A stretch of 64,000 nt of DNA from Aquitalea sp. LB_tupeE (GTDB lineage Bacteria > Pseudomonadota > Gammaproteobacteria > Burkholderiales > Chromobacteriaceae). Below, piece by piece: positions 55,701 through 64,000 of this stretch. Where the stretch lies: positions 1 through 64,000 of the forward strand of contig NZ_JACAXB010000017.1 of assembly GCF_013391415.1 (NCBI RefSeq), given 5' to 3'. The position numbers and the translations under genes were made by a program. Under the pieces are notes generated by a model that was given only the letters and a program-made list of their open reading frames with translations, had not been told where the DNA came from and did no database searches. Numbering within the stretch: the first letter of the stretch is position 1; every line of letters begins with the position of its first letter.

Positions 55701-56528
55701 GGCCGTATCCGGGCTGATCAGGGTCGGATTGACCTGCCCAAGGGCGGTGCACCGACACTCAGCGACGATGTGATCGTCAAGGGCCGAGCCTCGGCCGAGC
55801 CCTCGGCCTTTGCCAGCCTGCCGCTGACCGTGGCGCTGGATCTTGATCTGGGAGACCGCTTCCGCTTTGTCGGTCAGGGGCTGGACGTCGAGCTGACCGG
55901 CGTGGTCAAGGTTTCAGCCAGCCCGGGCCAGCCGCCGGGGGCGCGTGGCCAGGTCCGGGTGGTCAAGGGGCGCTACAAGGCTTATGGCCAGGATCTGGAT
56001 ATCGAACAAGGCATCATCAGCTTTGTCGGGCCGCTGGATAATCCGGTGCTCAATGTGGTGGCCAAGCGTCATTTGTCTCCGGTAGGCGCAGGGGTGGAGG
56101 TGTCCGGCAGCGTGGCTTCGCCGCGCATCCGCCTGGTGGCGGATGAATCCATGTCTGAAAAAGACAAGCTGGCCTGGCTGGTGCTCGGTCATGCTGCCAG
56201 TGGCGATCGGGATGATTCTGCGCTGGCGGCATCCGCCGGTCTGATGCTGGCCGGGTCCATCAACGACCACGTTGGCCTGTTCGATGAGCTGGGTATGGCC
56301 AGCCGCAAGGAACGGACCCTGGCAAATGGTACGGTCAGCCCGGCAGAGCAGGTGGTCACCGTAGGACGTCAGCTTACCCGCGAGCTGTATCTGGGTTACG
56401 AATACGGCGTGACCAGTGCCGACCAGGCGGTCAAATTGATGTATCAGCTCAGCAAGAACTGGTCCATGGTGTTGCGCGCCGGTACCAATGCCTCGGTGGA
56501 GTCGCGCTACACCCTGCGATTTGACTGA
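52707..56528 (+). CDS. tamB: Translocation and assembly module protein TamB
   Basis: 1273 residues of the AsmA-like/VPS13-related family: an N-terminal membrane anchor after a basic PPRRRWGR segment (LLCLLVLLALCAALGWLGG), then a very long beta-rich periplasmic body of alternating short strands, and the conserved C-terminal DUF490 domain (FVGQGLDVELTGVVKV, GQVRVVKGRYKAYGQDLDIEQG, VLRAGTNASVESRYTLRFD). It bridges the envelope and moves phospholipids to the outer membrane. Translationally coupled to tamA. Confidence 0.93.
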   Translation: MQDMPLPEQAAAPPASPPSQPKPPRRRWGRLLCLLVLLALCAALGWLGGSAQGLAWLCQQLPALSQQQLSITRSEGSLWSGFTLHDIRWRAHYQDVDIDRLQLQWQASDLWQRRLQVQLLDIGHVRVNSRPAPATPPAGAPASLSLPLDIRVERLQLASLSLLPADVRLYGLQASYAYQNQQHQLQLTRLQTPWGSTSARLSLADSAPFATQGQLSAQGELEQIPVQARLQLSGQLLALQVDGTGSGKGMLVEAHGVLRPFALNPYNRFGRLDVRVGGINPQSLFPAWPKARLGFAVHAEPDGGSRIKGGLSLLNSQPGPLSANQLPMSLLVGEFRADDKVLFLDKLMAQLGEGQLNLTGKVEPGSLDMVALLHNIRLKTLYATAPDDTIKGTARVVGPLAGPDIRASLYGKSLQLETAVGFEQDATGRNLLLRQLALTAGAGKLQASGKLGLEGKQLYQLEGQLQKADPSRMQAGLPVGELNAAIKASGQLAQPLSGKIALKFAPSRLSGAPLSGQLSADWQGERLHQLLADLTLASNRLQASGAYGVAGDKLKLLIDAPNLSLLGRGFSGTIKGQAELSGTPKAPLLSTSLRAERLHLPGDLSVQSLSLDGDIKADAGSPFRLQLAADKLQAGSFTAEQLRAQGSGTRTRHQLQLDGRLRLSGQPYQLQLAASGGLPANSGQWQGVLERLELAGKPGLSLQSPLAVEAGPARVRLGAARFKLLGGSLSLAGLERSNGVLTTRGHAEGLHLSELAPLLSLPVEQNLVLDSGWALNLNGKQPQGELWLKRVAGDVRLPAEAGRPAPLGLKAAQLDVRLDGGSLRFDSTIDSQYAQLSGKGSLPWNGGNIDMRTPLAANVSVSLPSLAALAQLSSPALELGGQLSANLNLTGPLGQLQGQGNIQGSKLMLADHRTGIHLGDGVLQAHLNGRSLVLDKLRFASGQGDVVATGSLDLREAGPDAVVRVVLNKFSVFDKPSRKLVVSGNAELSMVEHKIALTGRIRADQGRIDLPKGGAPTLSDDVIVKGRASAEPSAFASLPLTVALDLDLGDRFRFVGQGLDVELTGVVKVSASPGQPPGARGQVRVVKGRYKAYGQDLDIEQGIISFVGPLDNPVLNVVAKRHLSPVGAGVEVSGSVASPRIRLVADESMSEKDKLAWLVLGHAASGDRDDSALAASAGLMLAGSINDHVGLFDELGMASRKERTLANGTVSPAEQVVTVGRQLTRELYLGYEYGVTSADQAVKLMYQLSKNWSMVLRAGTNASVESRYTLRFD

Positions 56529-56678
56529 TACCTTGCGCGTTTTTTCCGTAGTCATCCCATCCGGCCAGAGCTCTCCTGATCGGATGGGGTAACACTGCCC
56601 TTTCTTCCGGTATCGCTATACCCCGCTTTTCTTTCAGTCTCTGCACTTCATTCCCAGCACTCGCGGAGACCTCCCATC

Positions 56679-57881
56679 ATGTACAGCCCCATCCTGCCTG
56701 GTATTCAGCGCATTGCCGACGAAATGATCACCTTGCGGCGGCAACTGCATGCCCACCCCGAATTGGGATTTGAAGAGTTCAATACCAGTCGGCTGGTCAA
56801 AGAAAAGCTGCAGGCCTGGGGGTATGAGGTGCAGCACGGTATCGGTGGCACCGGCGTGGTCGCCACCTTGCAGTGCGGCAAGGGGCCGAGCATCGGTTTG
56901 CGGGCGGATATGGACGCGCTGCCCATTCAGGAGAGCAGTGCGCGCCCCTGGGCCAGCCAGATCGACGGCAAAATGCATGCCTGCGGTCATGACGGGCATA
57001 CCGCCATCCTGCTGGCGGCGGCCTGCGAACTGGCGCGCAGTCGCCGCTTTGCCGGGACCTTGCAGCTGTTTTTCCAACCGGCCGAAGAAGGACATGGTGG
57101 CTCGGGTGCCAAGCGCATGCTGGATGAAGGCCTGTTCCAGCGCTTTCCCTGCGACGCCATTTTTGCCCTGCACAATATGCCGGGCATCCCGTTGGGGAAG
57201 ATGGGTTTTCGTGCCGGTGCCTTCATGGCCTCCACCGATACCATCACCATCCGGCTGCATGGCACCGGCGGGCACGGCGCAATGCCTCATCGTGCCATCG
57301 ACCCTGTTGTGGTGGCGTCCGCACTGGTGATGGCGCTGCAAACCATCGTGTCGCGCAATGTCTCCCCGCTGGATAGCGCGGTAGTGACGGTAGGCGCCTT
57401 ACTGGCCGGCGATGCGGCCAATGTCATTCCCGCCAGTGCCGAGTTGCGCCTGACAGTACGGGCATTGAAGGCGGAAGTCCGCGAACTGCTGCATCTGCGC
57501 ATTCGCCAGCTGGCCGAGCAGCATGCGGCCGCTTACGGCGCACATGCAGAGGTCATCTTCGAGCATGGCTATCCGGTACTGATCAACGACGACATCATCA
57601 CCCATCAGGCCAGTCTGTTGGCACGCGAGTGCCTGGGCGCGGGCAATGTGCTGGAAGACATTGCTCCTCTCACCGGCAGCGAAGATTTTGCCTACTGGCT
57701 GGAGCAGGTGCCCGGCTGCTACTTCATTGTCGGTAATGGCGATGGTGAGGGCAGCTGCATGGTGCATAACCCCGGCTACGACTTCAATGACGAAGCCCTG
57801 CCGCTGGCAGCCAGCTTCTGGGTCCATCTGGTGGAGTACTGGCTGGCCAAGGACGACGTCGTGGCCGATGCCACCCGTTGA
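56679..57881 (+). CDS. M20 family amidohydrolase (hippurate hydrolase-like)
   Basis: 400 residues: LRRQLHAHPELGFEEFNT, GLRADMDALPIQE, metal ligands in KMHACGHDGHTAILLAAA and FFQPAEEGHGGSGAKRML, the dimerisation lid (GTGGHGAMPHRAIDPVVVAS) and C-terminal LTGSEDFAYWLEQVPGCYF. These are the M20D signatures of hippurate, N-acyl-amino-acid or indole-acetyl-amino-acid hydrolases; substrate cannot be told. It starts an apparent operon with the nucleoside hydrolase (31 bases downstream) and an MFS transporter. Confidence 0.9.
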   Translation: MYSPILPGIQRIADEMITLRRQLHAHPELGFEEFNTSRLVKEKLQAWGYEVQHGIGGTGVVATLQCGKGPSIGLRADMDALPIQESSARPWASQIDGKMHACGHDGHTAILLAAACELARSRRFAGTLQLFFQPAEEGHGGSGAKRMLDEGLFQRFPCDAIFALHNMPGIPLGKMGFRAGAFMASTDTITIRLHGTGGHGAMPHRAIDPVVVASALVMALQTIVSRNVSPLDSAVVTVGALLAGDAANVIPASAELRLTVRALKAEVRELLHLRIRQLAEQHAAAYGAHAEVIFEHGYPVLINDDIITHQASLLARECLGAGNVLEDIAPLTGSEDFAYWLEQVPGCYFIVGNGDGEGSCMVHNPGYDFNDEALPLAASFWVHLVEYWLAKDDVVADATR

Positions 57882-57912
57882 ATTCCATTGCCCGAGCAAG
57901 CAAGGACCTCCC

Positions 57913-58858
57913 ATGCCCCAAAAAATCATTCTCGATTGCGATCCGGGTCACGACGACGCCATTGCCATGCTGCTGGCTCATGGCAGCCCAGCCATCGAAC
58001 TGTTGGCCGTCACCACGGTGGCAGGCAACCAGACACTGGAAAAAGTGACGCGCAATGCACTGGCGGTGGCCCAGATCGCCGGGATCAAGGCCCCCATTGC
58101 CGCCGGATGTGACCGCCCGCTGGTACGGCCAAGTGAAATCGCTCCTGCCATTCATGGTGACAGCGGCATGGACGGGCCGGTGCTGCCGCCACCCACCCGT
58201 CAGCTTGACCCCCGGCATGCGGTGGACCTGATCATAGAACTGATCATGGCGCATCCGCCGGGCGAAATTACCCTGGTACCAACCGGCGCGCTGACCAATA
58301 TCGCGCTGGCTGTGCGCAAGGAGCCGCGCATTGCCGACCGGGTACGGGAAGTGGTGCTGATGGGCGGCGGCTATCACACCGGCAACTGGAGTGCAGTGGC
58401 TGAATTCAATATCAAGATCGACCCGGAAGCGGCGCACATCGTATTCAACACACCCTGGCCACTCACCATGGTGGGGCTGGACCTCACCCACCAGGCCTTG
58501 GCCACCGCAGAAGTTCAGGCAGGTATTGCCGCCCTGGCCACCCCCCCCAGCCCGCTTCGTGCAGGAGCTGTTGTTGTTCTTTGGCGAGACTTACCGTCGT
58601 GAGCAAGGTTTTGCCTGGCCCCCGGTACACGACCCCTGCGCGGTGGCTTATGTAATCGACCCGCAGGTGATGACGGTACGCAAGGTGCCGCTGGATGTGG
58701 AACTGCAGGGTGCGCTGACGCTGGGTATGACGGTGGCGGATTTCCGCGCACCGCCGCCGCCGGACTGCCATAGCCAGGTTGCGGTGCAACTGAACCATGC
58801 GATGTTCTGGCAGATGGTGGAAACGGCCTTGCGTCATATCGGGGAGGGGGGCCAATGA
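57913..58858 (+). pseudogene. Nucleoside hydrolase frameshifted in a C8 tract
   Basis: Frame 1 from ATG 57913 gives an IunH/Rih-type enzyme: LDCDPGHDDAIAML (Ca-binding Asp cluster), VPTGALTNIALAVRKEP, VVLMGGGYHTGNW, AEFNIKIDPEAAHIVF, MVGLDLTHQAL. At C8 (58541-58548) the frame is lost and translation stops at 58602 after unrelated residues. Removing one C restores ATPPARFVQELLLFFGETYRR and runs on with normal family text (HDPCAVAYVIDPQVMTVRKV) to 58858, giving 314 residues. Active-site residues lie before the slip, but the C-terminal fold is lost. It could be phase-variable, a recent mutation or a base-calling error. Confidence 0.85.
58541..58548 (+). repeat. Homopolymeric C8 tract inside the nucleoside hydrolase gene
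   Basis: Eight consecutive C flanked by A on both sides. It is exactly where the reading frame shifts; a C7 tract gives an uninterrupted protein. Confidence 0.9.
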
Positions 58859-60258
58859 ATACCGGCAAGTCTCAAGTGCCGGTTGCCAGCCTGATGACTG
58901 CACTGTTGGCCGCCTGTGTGGCATTCCAGCTCAATGCCAGTATGCTCAGCCCGGTGTTGGTCACCATGGCCAAAGCGCTGCAGGCCAGCGAGGCGGCTGT
59001 CGGCTTGTCGCAAACCGCATTCTTTACTGCTGCTGCGCTGTTTTCCCTGTTCCTGCCCCGCCTGGGTGACATGCTGGGACGACGGCGCGTGTTGCTGGGC
59101 ATGCTGCTGGTGATGCTGGCGGGCAGTGTACTGGCCGCCCTGGCACCATCCATTGGGGTCTTGCAGCTGGCGCGGCTGGTGCAGGGGGTGTCTGGCCCGG
59201 TGGTGCCGGTTTGTCTGTTGATGCTGTACCACGAAGTGCATGAACCAAGGCGTTACGGTCTGCTGATGGGTGTGATAACTGCCGTGAATGGTGGTATTGC
59301 CGGTATTGATGCCATTGCCGGTGGCTGGCTGGCCACCCAGTACGGCTTCCGCGCGGTGTTCTGGTGCATCGCCGTGGTGGCGGCGCTGGCCTGTCTGCTG
59401 GTGGCCTGGCTGGCACCGGAATCGCGGCCATCGCCACAGTCGCGCATGGACTGGCCTGGCGTGTCCGCCCTGGTCTTTACACTGGGCTGCTGGTTGTGGG
59501 CCTTGCAACTGCTGGCTGCCGATAGCAGCTGGCCCGCTGTGCTTGGCATGGCGCTGGCCGGGGGACTGGGTTTGCTGCTGTTTCTGTATCAGGAAGGGCG
59601 CAGCCCGCAGCCCTTGCTGGCACTGCCCTTGCTGTGCCAGCGCCGGGTCTGGGCCTTGCTGCTCACCACGGTGCTCACCATGACCGGGGTGTTTGCCATC
59701 ATCAATGGCCTGGTCATGTCCCATGCGCAGGAGACGGCGGGTCACGGCCTGACGGCAGAACAGGCCGCCTGGCTGTTGCTGACTCCCTATGCGCTGATTG
59801 GCTGGCTGGTAGGGCCATGGGCCGGTCAGCTGGCACCGCGTGTGGGCTATGGCCGGGTACTGAGGCTGGGCTTGGCTGGAAGCATGCTGGCCATCGTGTT
59901 GATGCTGCTCTACGGCTTGTCCAGCCTGTGGTGGATGGTGGCTGCCACCTTGCTGGCGGGGGTGGCTTATGCCGGCACCGCCAACATTATTCTCAATGGG
60001 CTGGGTGTGGTGCTGTCACCGGCGGATGCACCGGGCTTGTTGCCCGGCCTGAATGCCGGGGCTTTCAATCTGGGGGCCGGTTTGAGCTTTGCCTTGCTAC
60101 CGGCCATGGCCTATTACACCGGCCCGGCAGGCGGCATGTTGCTGGGGCTGGTGATGGTGCTGCTGGCCTGGCTGGTGTCTTTGCTGATTCCTCGCCCCGG
60201 CAGGGCAGAACTGGCCGTGGTAGCGGCAACTGCTCATCCCACGGTTGCGTCGAGCTGA
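58855..60258 (+). CDS. Major facilitator superfamily transporter (DHA2-like)
   Basis: 467 residues, about 14 hydrophobic segments. MFS motif A-like LPRLGDMLGRRRVLLGML, motif C region NGGIAGIDAIAGGWLATQ, and the final LLLGLVMVLLAWLVSLLIPRP. The ATG overlaps the end of the restored nucleoside hydrolase frame by four bases, so the three genes M20-hydrolase-MFS form an operon and the transporter may import or export a nucleoside-like or acylated substrate. Its 3' end overlaps the convergent GGDEF-EAL gene by 25 bases. Confidence 0.88.
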   Translation: MNTGKSQVPVASLMTALLAACVAFQLNASMLSPVLVTMAKALQASEAAVGLSQTAFFTAAALFSLFLPRLGDMLGRRRVLLGMLLVMLAGSVLAALAPSIGVLQLARLVQGVSGPVVPVCLLMLYHEVHEPRRYGLLMGVITAVNGGIAGIDAIAGGWLATQYGFRAVFWCIAVVAALACLLVAWLAPESRPSPQSRMDWPGVSALVFTLGCWLWALQLLAADSSWPAVLGMALAGGLGLLLFLYQEGRSPQPLLALPLLCQRRVWALLLTTVLTMTGVFAIINGLVMSHAQETAGHGLTAEQAAWLLLTPYALIGWLVGPWAGQLAPRVGYGRVLRLGLAGSMLAIVLMLLYGLSSLWWMVAATLLAGVAYAGTANIILNGLGVVLSPADAPGLLPGLNAGAFNLGAGLSFALLPAMAYYTGPAGGMLLGLVMVLLAWLVSLLIPRPGRAELAVVAATAHPTVASS

Positions 60259-63200
60259 CTTTCCAGCTTGCTGGCCGTTTGCGGTCGTCCCAGCAGATAG
60301 CCTTGCACGCCACCGCAGCCCAGCTTGCGCAAATACTGGTGCTGGGCATCGGTTTCCACGCCTTCGGCCAGCGTATTCATGCCCAGTGCCCGTGCCAGGT
60401 GAATGATGGCCGATACAATCGCGGCGTCTTCGCTGTCGCCGGGTAGTTCGCAGACAAAGGAACGGTCAATCTTGATGGTGTCCGGCGCAAACCGTTTCAG
60501 GTAAGCCAGGCTGGAATAACCGGTGCCGAAGTCGTCAACCGACAGCCGTACGCCCATGGCCTTGAGAATGGATAGCTGACGGGAGGCCAGGTCGGCATCT
60601 TCCATCAGCGTGCTTTCAGTCACTTCTATTTCCAGATAGTGTCCCGGCAGCCCGCTACTTTGCAGGGCGGCACGGACGTCATCCGTGAAGTCGGTACGGG
60701 CCAATTGTCGTGCTGACACATTTACGGCCATCTTGGGCAGGGGCAGGCCCTGTGCTTGCCAGCTGGCCATTTGCTGGCAGGCCTTGTGCAATACCCAGCG
60801 TCCCAGCTGGACGATCAGGCCGCTGTCTTCCGCAATCGGAATGAAGCGGGATGGCATGATCAGGCCCTCGGTCGGATGCTGCCAGCGCACCAGTGCTTCG
60901 CAGCCTATCATGGCATTACTGTTGATGTCGTACTGCGGCTGGAACAGCAGGAACAGCTCATTCTGCTCCAGTGCATGGCGCAGGCGGTTTTCCAGCTGCA
61001 AGCGTTCGGCCACCTGGCTGTTCATTTCCCGGGTGTAAAAGCGGAAAGTATTCCTGCCCTGGGATTTGGCGTGGTACATGGCCAGGTCGGCATTCATCAG
61101 CAGAGTCTGGATATCCTGTCCGTCATCAGGCAGCAGGCTGATGCCGATGCTGCAGCCCACCACCAGCGAGGCACCGCCCACGTCAAACGGAGCCTGCATC
61201 GCGCGCAGTATGCGCTCTGCCACCTGTGCCGCTTCGTCTGGCTGGCTGATGGCAGGCAGGATCAGCACAAACTCGTCTCCGCCGGTCCGTCCCACCGTAT
61301 CCAGCTCGCGTACTGCACCGCACAGTCGGCTGGCCACCTGTTTGAGCAATTCATCGCCCTTGTTGTGACCCAGGGTGTCATTGATGTTCTTGAAGTGGTC
61401 CAGGTCGACAAACAGCACCGCCAGCTTGCCGGCCAGGCGCTCTGCCTGGCGAATGGCTTGTTGCAGGCGATCGTGGATGAGAATCCGGTTGGGCAGGTCG
61501 GTCAGTGCATCGAATTCCGCCAGATGCTGGATGCGTGCCTCATGCGCCTTGCGTTCCGAAATATCACTGAACAAGGCAACATGGTGGGTGATGTTGCCCT
61601 GCTCGTCCGACAGCACGCTGATATTCAGCCATTCCGGGTAGGTTTCCCCGTTTTTGCGCCGGTTCCAGATTTCTCCGGACCACTGCCCGTACTGGCTCAG
61701 GTGATGCCACATCTGCTGGTAAAAATCGGCATTGTGCTGGCCGGATGCCAGCAGGGCCGGGGTACGGCCCAGCACGTCCTGTTCGCTATAGCCGGTTATC
61801 TGGGTAAACGCGTGGTTGACGGCCAGGATACGGTTGTCGGCGCTGGTGATCAGGATGGCTTCGTTACTGGATTCGAATACCCGCGCCGCCAGCCTTTGCT
61901 GACGTGCGGCATGGTGGCGCTGGCTGATATCGCGGGCGGTGGCACACAGATAATGCTCATCCTGATAGGCAAGGCCGGTCAGGGTGACTTCCAGATGCTG
62001 GTGCCCATCGACATTCTCCAGCCGGGTTTCAAAGCTGTGCGGCAGGGGGTGATCGCTTGCCGTCGATAGCAGGGACATCAGTTGCCGGTGATGGGCCTCG
62101 TCTTGCTCCAGATAGTCTCGTGCTGCCCGGTTGGCGTAAACCAGCGTTCCGTGGCTGTCTTGCAACAGCACCATGTCGGTTGCGTGGTCAATCATGAAGT
62201 GATTGAGCTTCAGCGCGCGGCTGTTGGCTTGCAGCTCGGCATGGCTGCGACGCAAATCATCCTGGTAACGTGCCAGCAGCGCGTTGATCCAGCGGTTGAA
62301 AAACCAGTACAGCAGGCTGGCACTACCCATGGCCAGCAGCGTCATCAGCACCGTGGCCTTGATCCGCTGCAGCAACTGGGCTTCCAGCAATGTGCTGGCC
62401 TGCTGATTCTCCACCTGAATCGACTGCACATGCATGGCGTTGATCAGCGTCCAGTTCCACTCCGGCAGTCGGTGCACATAGGCCAGATGACTGACCGCCT
62501 GCTGCTTGTCCGGTTGCGGCACGCTGTAGCTGAGGTAGCCACCCTTGCGGCCCAGTTGCATGGCTTCACGCGCCCGGCTGCGCAAAGGTTCGGGTAGTGA
62601 CTGGTAGTGCTGGCCCTGCAAGCCTGGCGCGGCCAGGTACAGGCGCAGTACGCCGCGCTCGTCAATCACCATCAGGTCGTCCTTGTCCCCGCCTTGCTGG
62701 CTTCCCGCCAGCAGGCTCAAGGCTTGTTGCTGTAGTTCTGCTTCCACATTGGCCAGGTATTCGCCACTGCCGATCAACCAGTCATATGGGGCAAAGTGCC
62801 GTGCGTAGGCAATCTTGTCCGCCATCTGCCGGGTGCCGGGCAGATACCAGCGATAACTGGAGAAACCGGCTGCTTGCGGGCCACGGACCGAGGCTATCAG
62901 GGTTTGCATGATGTAATGCCCCTGATCGTCCCGGTTATCCAGCAAGGCGCTGCCTTCGCGCTCCGGCACCGTGGGCAGCAGCACACAGCGGCCATCCATG
63001 GTGTCGATGAAAAAATAGCCCCGGCCATCAAAAAAACGCAGCGGTCGCAGTGCCGTCACAATCAGCGCCTGTACTTCGGCGGCAGGCAGGCGCTGGTGCT
63101 CGTGTTGCCAGATACGTTCGGCCAGCAGATAGGCCTGGTCCACCTGAACGCGCAATTGCTGGCGCATGTCCTCACGGGCACGGCTGCGCATGGCCAGCAG

Positions 63201-63404
63201 AATGTGGCTGGTCTGCTCTGCCGACGATTGCAGATAGGCACGTGCATGCAGGTAAGCGTCGCGTTCGACTTGTTGTTGGCGTGCGTGGTAATCCGTCCGG
63301 CTGGCAAGCAGGAAATAAGTGGCCAGAGTCATGGCCAGCAAGAAGATGATCAGCAGGGTGCCAACTAACTGCAAACGCCACAGTCTGGCCTGATTGCGCA
63401 GCAT
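60234..63404 (-). CDS. Cache-PAS-GGDEF-EAL cyclic-di-GMP protein
   Basis: 1056 residues. An N-terminal membrane segment and a double Cache-like periplasmic sensor (about residues 40-340: RGYFFIDTMDGRCVLLPTVPE, YDWLIGSGEYL) are followed by a second membrane segment (about 355-370), two PAS domains (about 400-640), then GGDEF and EAL. GGDEF is intact (RTGGDEFVLIL) with an I-site RELD five residues upstream. EAL motifs are complete: CEALVRWQHP, NVSARQLA, VTESTLMED, DDFGTGYSSLAYLK, KIDRSF, EGVET. It can in principle make and degrade c-di-GMP; one activity probably dominates. Type IV pilus motility at the left of the window is a typical output. Confidence 0.93.
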   Translation of the reverse strand: MLRNQARLWRLQLVGTLLIIFLLAMTLATYFLLASRTDYHARQQQVERDAYLHARAYLQSSAEQTSHILLAMRSRAREDMRQQLRVQVDQAYLLAERIWQHEHQRLPAAEVQALIVTALRPLRFFDGRGYFFIDTMDGRCVLLPTVPEREGSALLDNRDDQGHYIMQTLIASVRGPQAAGFSSYRWYLPGTRQMADKIAYARHFAPYDWLIGSGEYLANVEAELQQQALSLLAGSQQGGDKDDLMVIDERGVLRLYLAAPGLQGQHYQSLPEPLRSRAREAMQLGRKGGYLSYSVPQPDKQQAVSHLAYVHRLPEWNWTLINAMHVQSIQVENQQASTLLEAQLLQRIKATVLMTLLAMGSASLLYWFFNRWINALLARYQDDLRRSHAELQANSRALKLNHFMIDHATDMVLLQDSHGTLVYANRAARDYLEQDEAHHRQLMSLLSTASDHPLPHSFETRLENVDGHQHLEVTLTGLAYQDEHYLCATARDISQRHHAARQQRLAARVFESSNEAILITSADNRILAVNHAFTQITGYSEQDVLGRTPALLASGQHNADFYQQMWHHLSQYGQWSGEIWNRRKNGETYPEWLNISVLSDEQGNITHHVALFSDISERKAHEARIQHLAEFDALTDLPNRILIHDRLQQAIRQAERLAGKLAVLFVDLDHFKNINDTLGHNKGDELLKQVASRLCGAVRELDTVGRTGGDEFVLILPAISQPDEAAQVAERILRAMQAPFDVGGASLVVGCSIGISLLPDDGQDIQTLLMNADLAMYHAKSQGRNTFRFYTREMNSQVAERLQLENRLRHALEQNELFLLFQPQYDINSNAMIGCEALVRWQHPTEGLIMPSRFIPIAEDSGLIVQLGRWVLHKACQQMASWQAQGLPLPKMAVNVSARQLARTDFTDDVRAALQSSGLPGHYLEIEVTESTLMEDADLASRQLSILKAMGVRLSVDDFGTGYSSLAYLKRFAPDTIKIDRSFVCELPGDSEDAAIVSAIIHLARALGMNTLAEGVETDAQHQYLRKLGCGGVQGYLLGRPQTASKLESQLDATVG

Positions 63405-63497
63405 TGATAAACGGATTCCACAAAAATGGCCGGCCAGTATAAATCAATGTCCTGGCTGCGCCGGAAAGAAAGTGCCACAACTTTGATCTGCTTCAGG

Positions 63498-63503
63498 TAA
63501 AAT
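63498..63503 (+). promoter_or_regulatory. -10 element of rnpB
   Basis: TAAAAT whose predicted start (about 63510) coincides with the 5' end of the RNase P RNA closing stem. The -35 is weak. Confidence 0.55.
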
Positions 63504-63509
63504 CGCCGG

Positions 63510-63875
63510 TTGGAAGTCAGACAGACAGTCGCCGCGCTGCTGCGCAAGCAGGGGCGGGGAGGAAAGTCCGGGCTCCGCAGAGCATGATGCCGGCTAACGG
63601 CCGGGCGCCGTGAGGCGACGGAAAGTGGAACAGAGAGCTGAACCGCCGATGGCTGACTTGTCAGCACAGGTAAGGGTGAAAAGGTGCGGTAAGAGCGCAC
63701 CGCGGACGTGGCAACACGGACGGCAGGCTAAACCCCATCAGGAGCAAGACCAAATAGGGGGGCGTTAACGTGGCTCGCGTTGTCCCCGGGTAGGTTGCTT
63801 GAGACTGTCGGTAACGGCAGTACTAGAGGAATGACTGTCCAACGACAGAACCCGGCTTATCGGCTGACTTCCAAT
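63510..63875 (+). ncRNA. rnpB: RNase P RNA component, class A
   Basis: About 366 nt. The 5' end TTGGAAGTCAG pairs with the 3' CTGACTTCCAA to form P1. Conserved core text is present: GAGGAAAGTCCGGGCTCC (CR I), GGTAAGGGTGAAA, GGCAGGCTAAACCCC, AGAGGAATGACTGTC and the final CAGAACCCGGCTTATCGGCTGAC (which ends the 3' core). It processes the 5' ends of tRNA precursors with the C5 protein. Confidence 0.96.
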
Positions 63876-64000
63876 CCCCCACCCCGCCCGCAGTACCCGT
63901 CAGTACCATTTCTTCTGGCTATCGACCTTGCTCAAAAAATAAGCAAAAATTTTTTACCGCCTAAAAAAAAAGCAGTACAATGGCCGCCCTTTTGCTTGTT
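63876..64000. other. Right edge after rnpB
   Basis: No gene seen. TTGCT with AGCAA followed by AAATTTTTT (about 63928-63955) could be a weak terminator, and TACAAT (63976-63981) near the edge could be a -10 for a gene to the right. Confidence 0.4.

Overview
The window looks like a chromosomal segment of a GC-rich betaproteobacterium, most likely order Neisseriales and close to Chromobacterium, Vogesella or Aquitalea. This is inferred from protein style and gene order: a complete fimT-pilV-pilW-pilX-pilY1-pilE cluster, zapB-zapA-6S RNA-fthC, an aceE-aceF-lpdA operon whose E3 carries its own lipoyl domain, and leuS-lptE-holA. No database search was possible. I see no phage, insertion sequence, CRISPR array, tRNA or rRNA. 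This is core chromosome with a few decayed or regulated accessory genes.

Layout. 0.2-7.5 kb: type IV pilus minor pilins and the PilY1 tip protein, all on the + strand. 7.5-10.6 kb: tightly overlapped rfaE2-birA-coaX-SPOR operon. 10.8-14.4 kb: single genes, including an M48 protease whose catalytic glutamate is replaced by alanine. 14.5-20.8 kb: cobalamin salvage, with cobT-cobC-cobS on the minus strand and a cobalamin riboswitch driving btuB-cobU-btuF on the plus strand. 20.8-22.2 kb: zapB-like, zapA, 6S RNA and fthC. 22.4-24.5 kb: a small lipoprotein, an EVE protein, proline iminopeptidase, and a secreted-protein gene broken by an amber codon. 24.6-28.9 kb: leuS behind a promoter-plus-hairpin leader, then lptE and holA. 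29-34.5 kb: an orphan small gene with a well-defined promoter flanked by repeats, a lytic transglycosylase, a YidB-like protein, ahpC-ahpF, a YcnI-like copper protein and a thioesterase. 34.6-36.9 kb: carbonic anhydrase-nadD-rsfS-rlmH. 37.1-42.5 kb: a BigR-type sulfide/persulfide module (persulfide dioxygenase divergent from bigR, two half-size YeeE/YedE proteins and a SulP transporter). 42.7-44.1 kb: bepA. 44.4-50.8 kb: pyruvate dehydrogenase operon. 50.9-56.5 kb: tamA-tamB. 56.7-60.3 kb: M20 amidohydrolase, a nucleoside hydrolase frameshifted in a C8 tract, and an MFS transporter. 60.2-63.4 kb: a Cache-PAS-GGDEF-EAL protein. 63.5-63.9 kb: RNase P RNA.

How the parts work together. The cobalamin genes import cobalamin or cobinamide (BtuB, BtuF) and assemble the nucleotide loop (CobU, CobT, CobC, CobS). 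No corrin-ring genes are present, so this is salvage. The sulfide module couples a persulfide-sensing ArsR repressor to persulfide oxidation and to transport of sulfur compounds and sulfate. TamA/TamB, BepA and LptE serve outer-membrane biogenesis.

No wholly new multi-gene system stood out. The most notable signals are the inactive-looking M48 protease, the poly-C frameshift, the amber-interrupted gene, a palindrome containing both divergent -10 boxes of the BigR locus, a TTTAAACAA element shared by an orphan gene and the ahpC upstream region, and the leuS leader.
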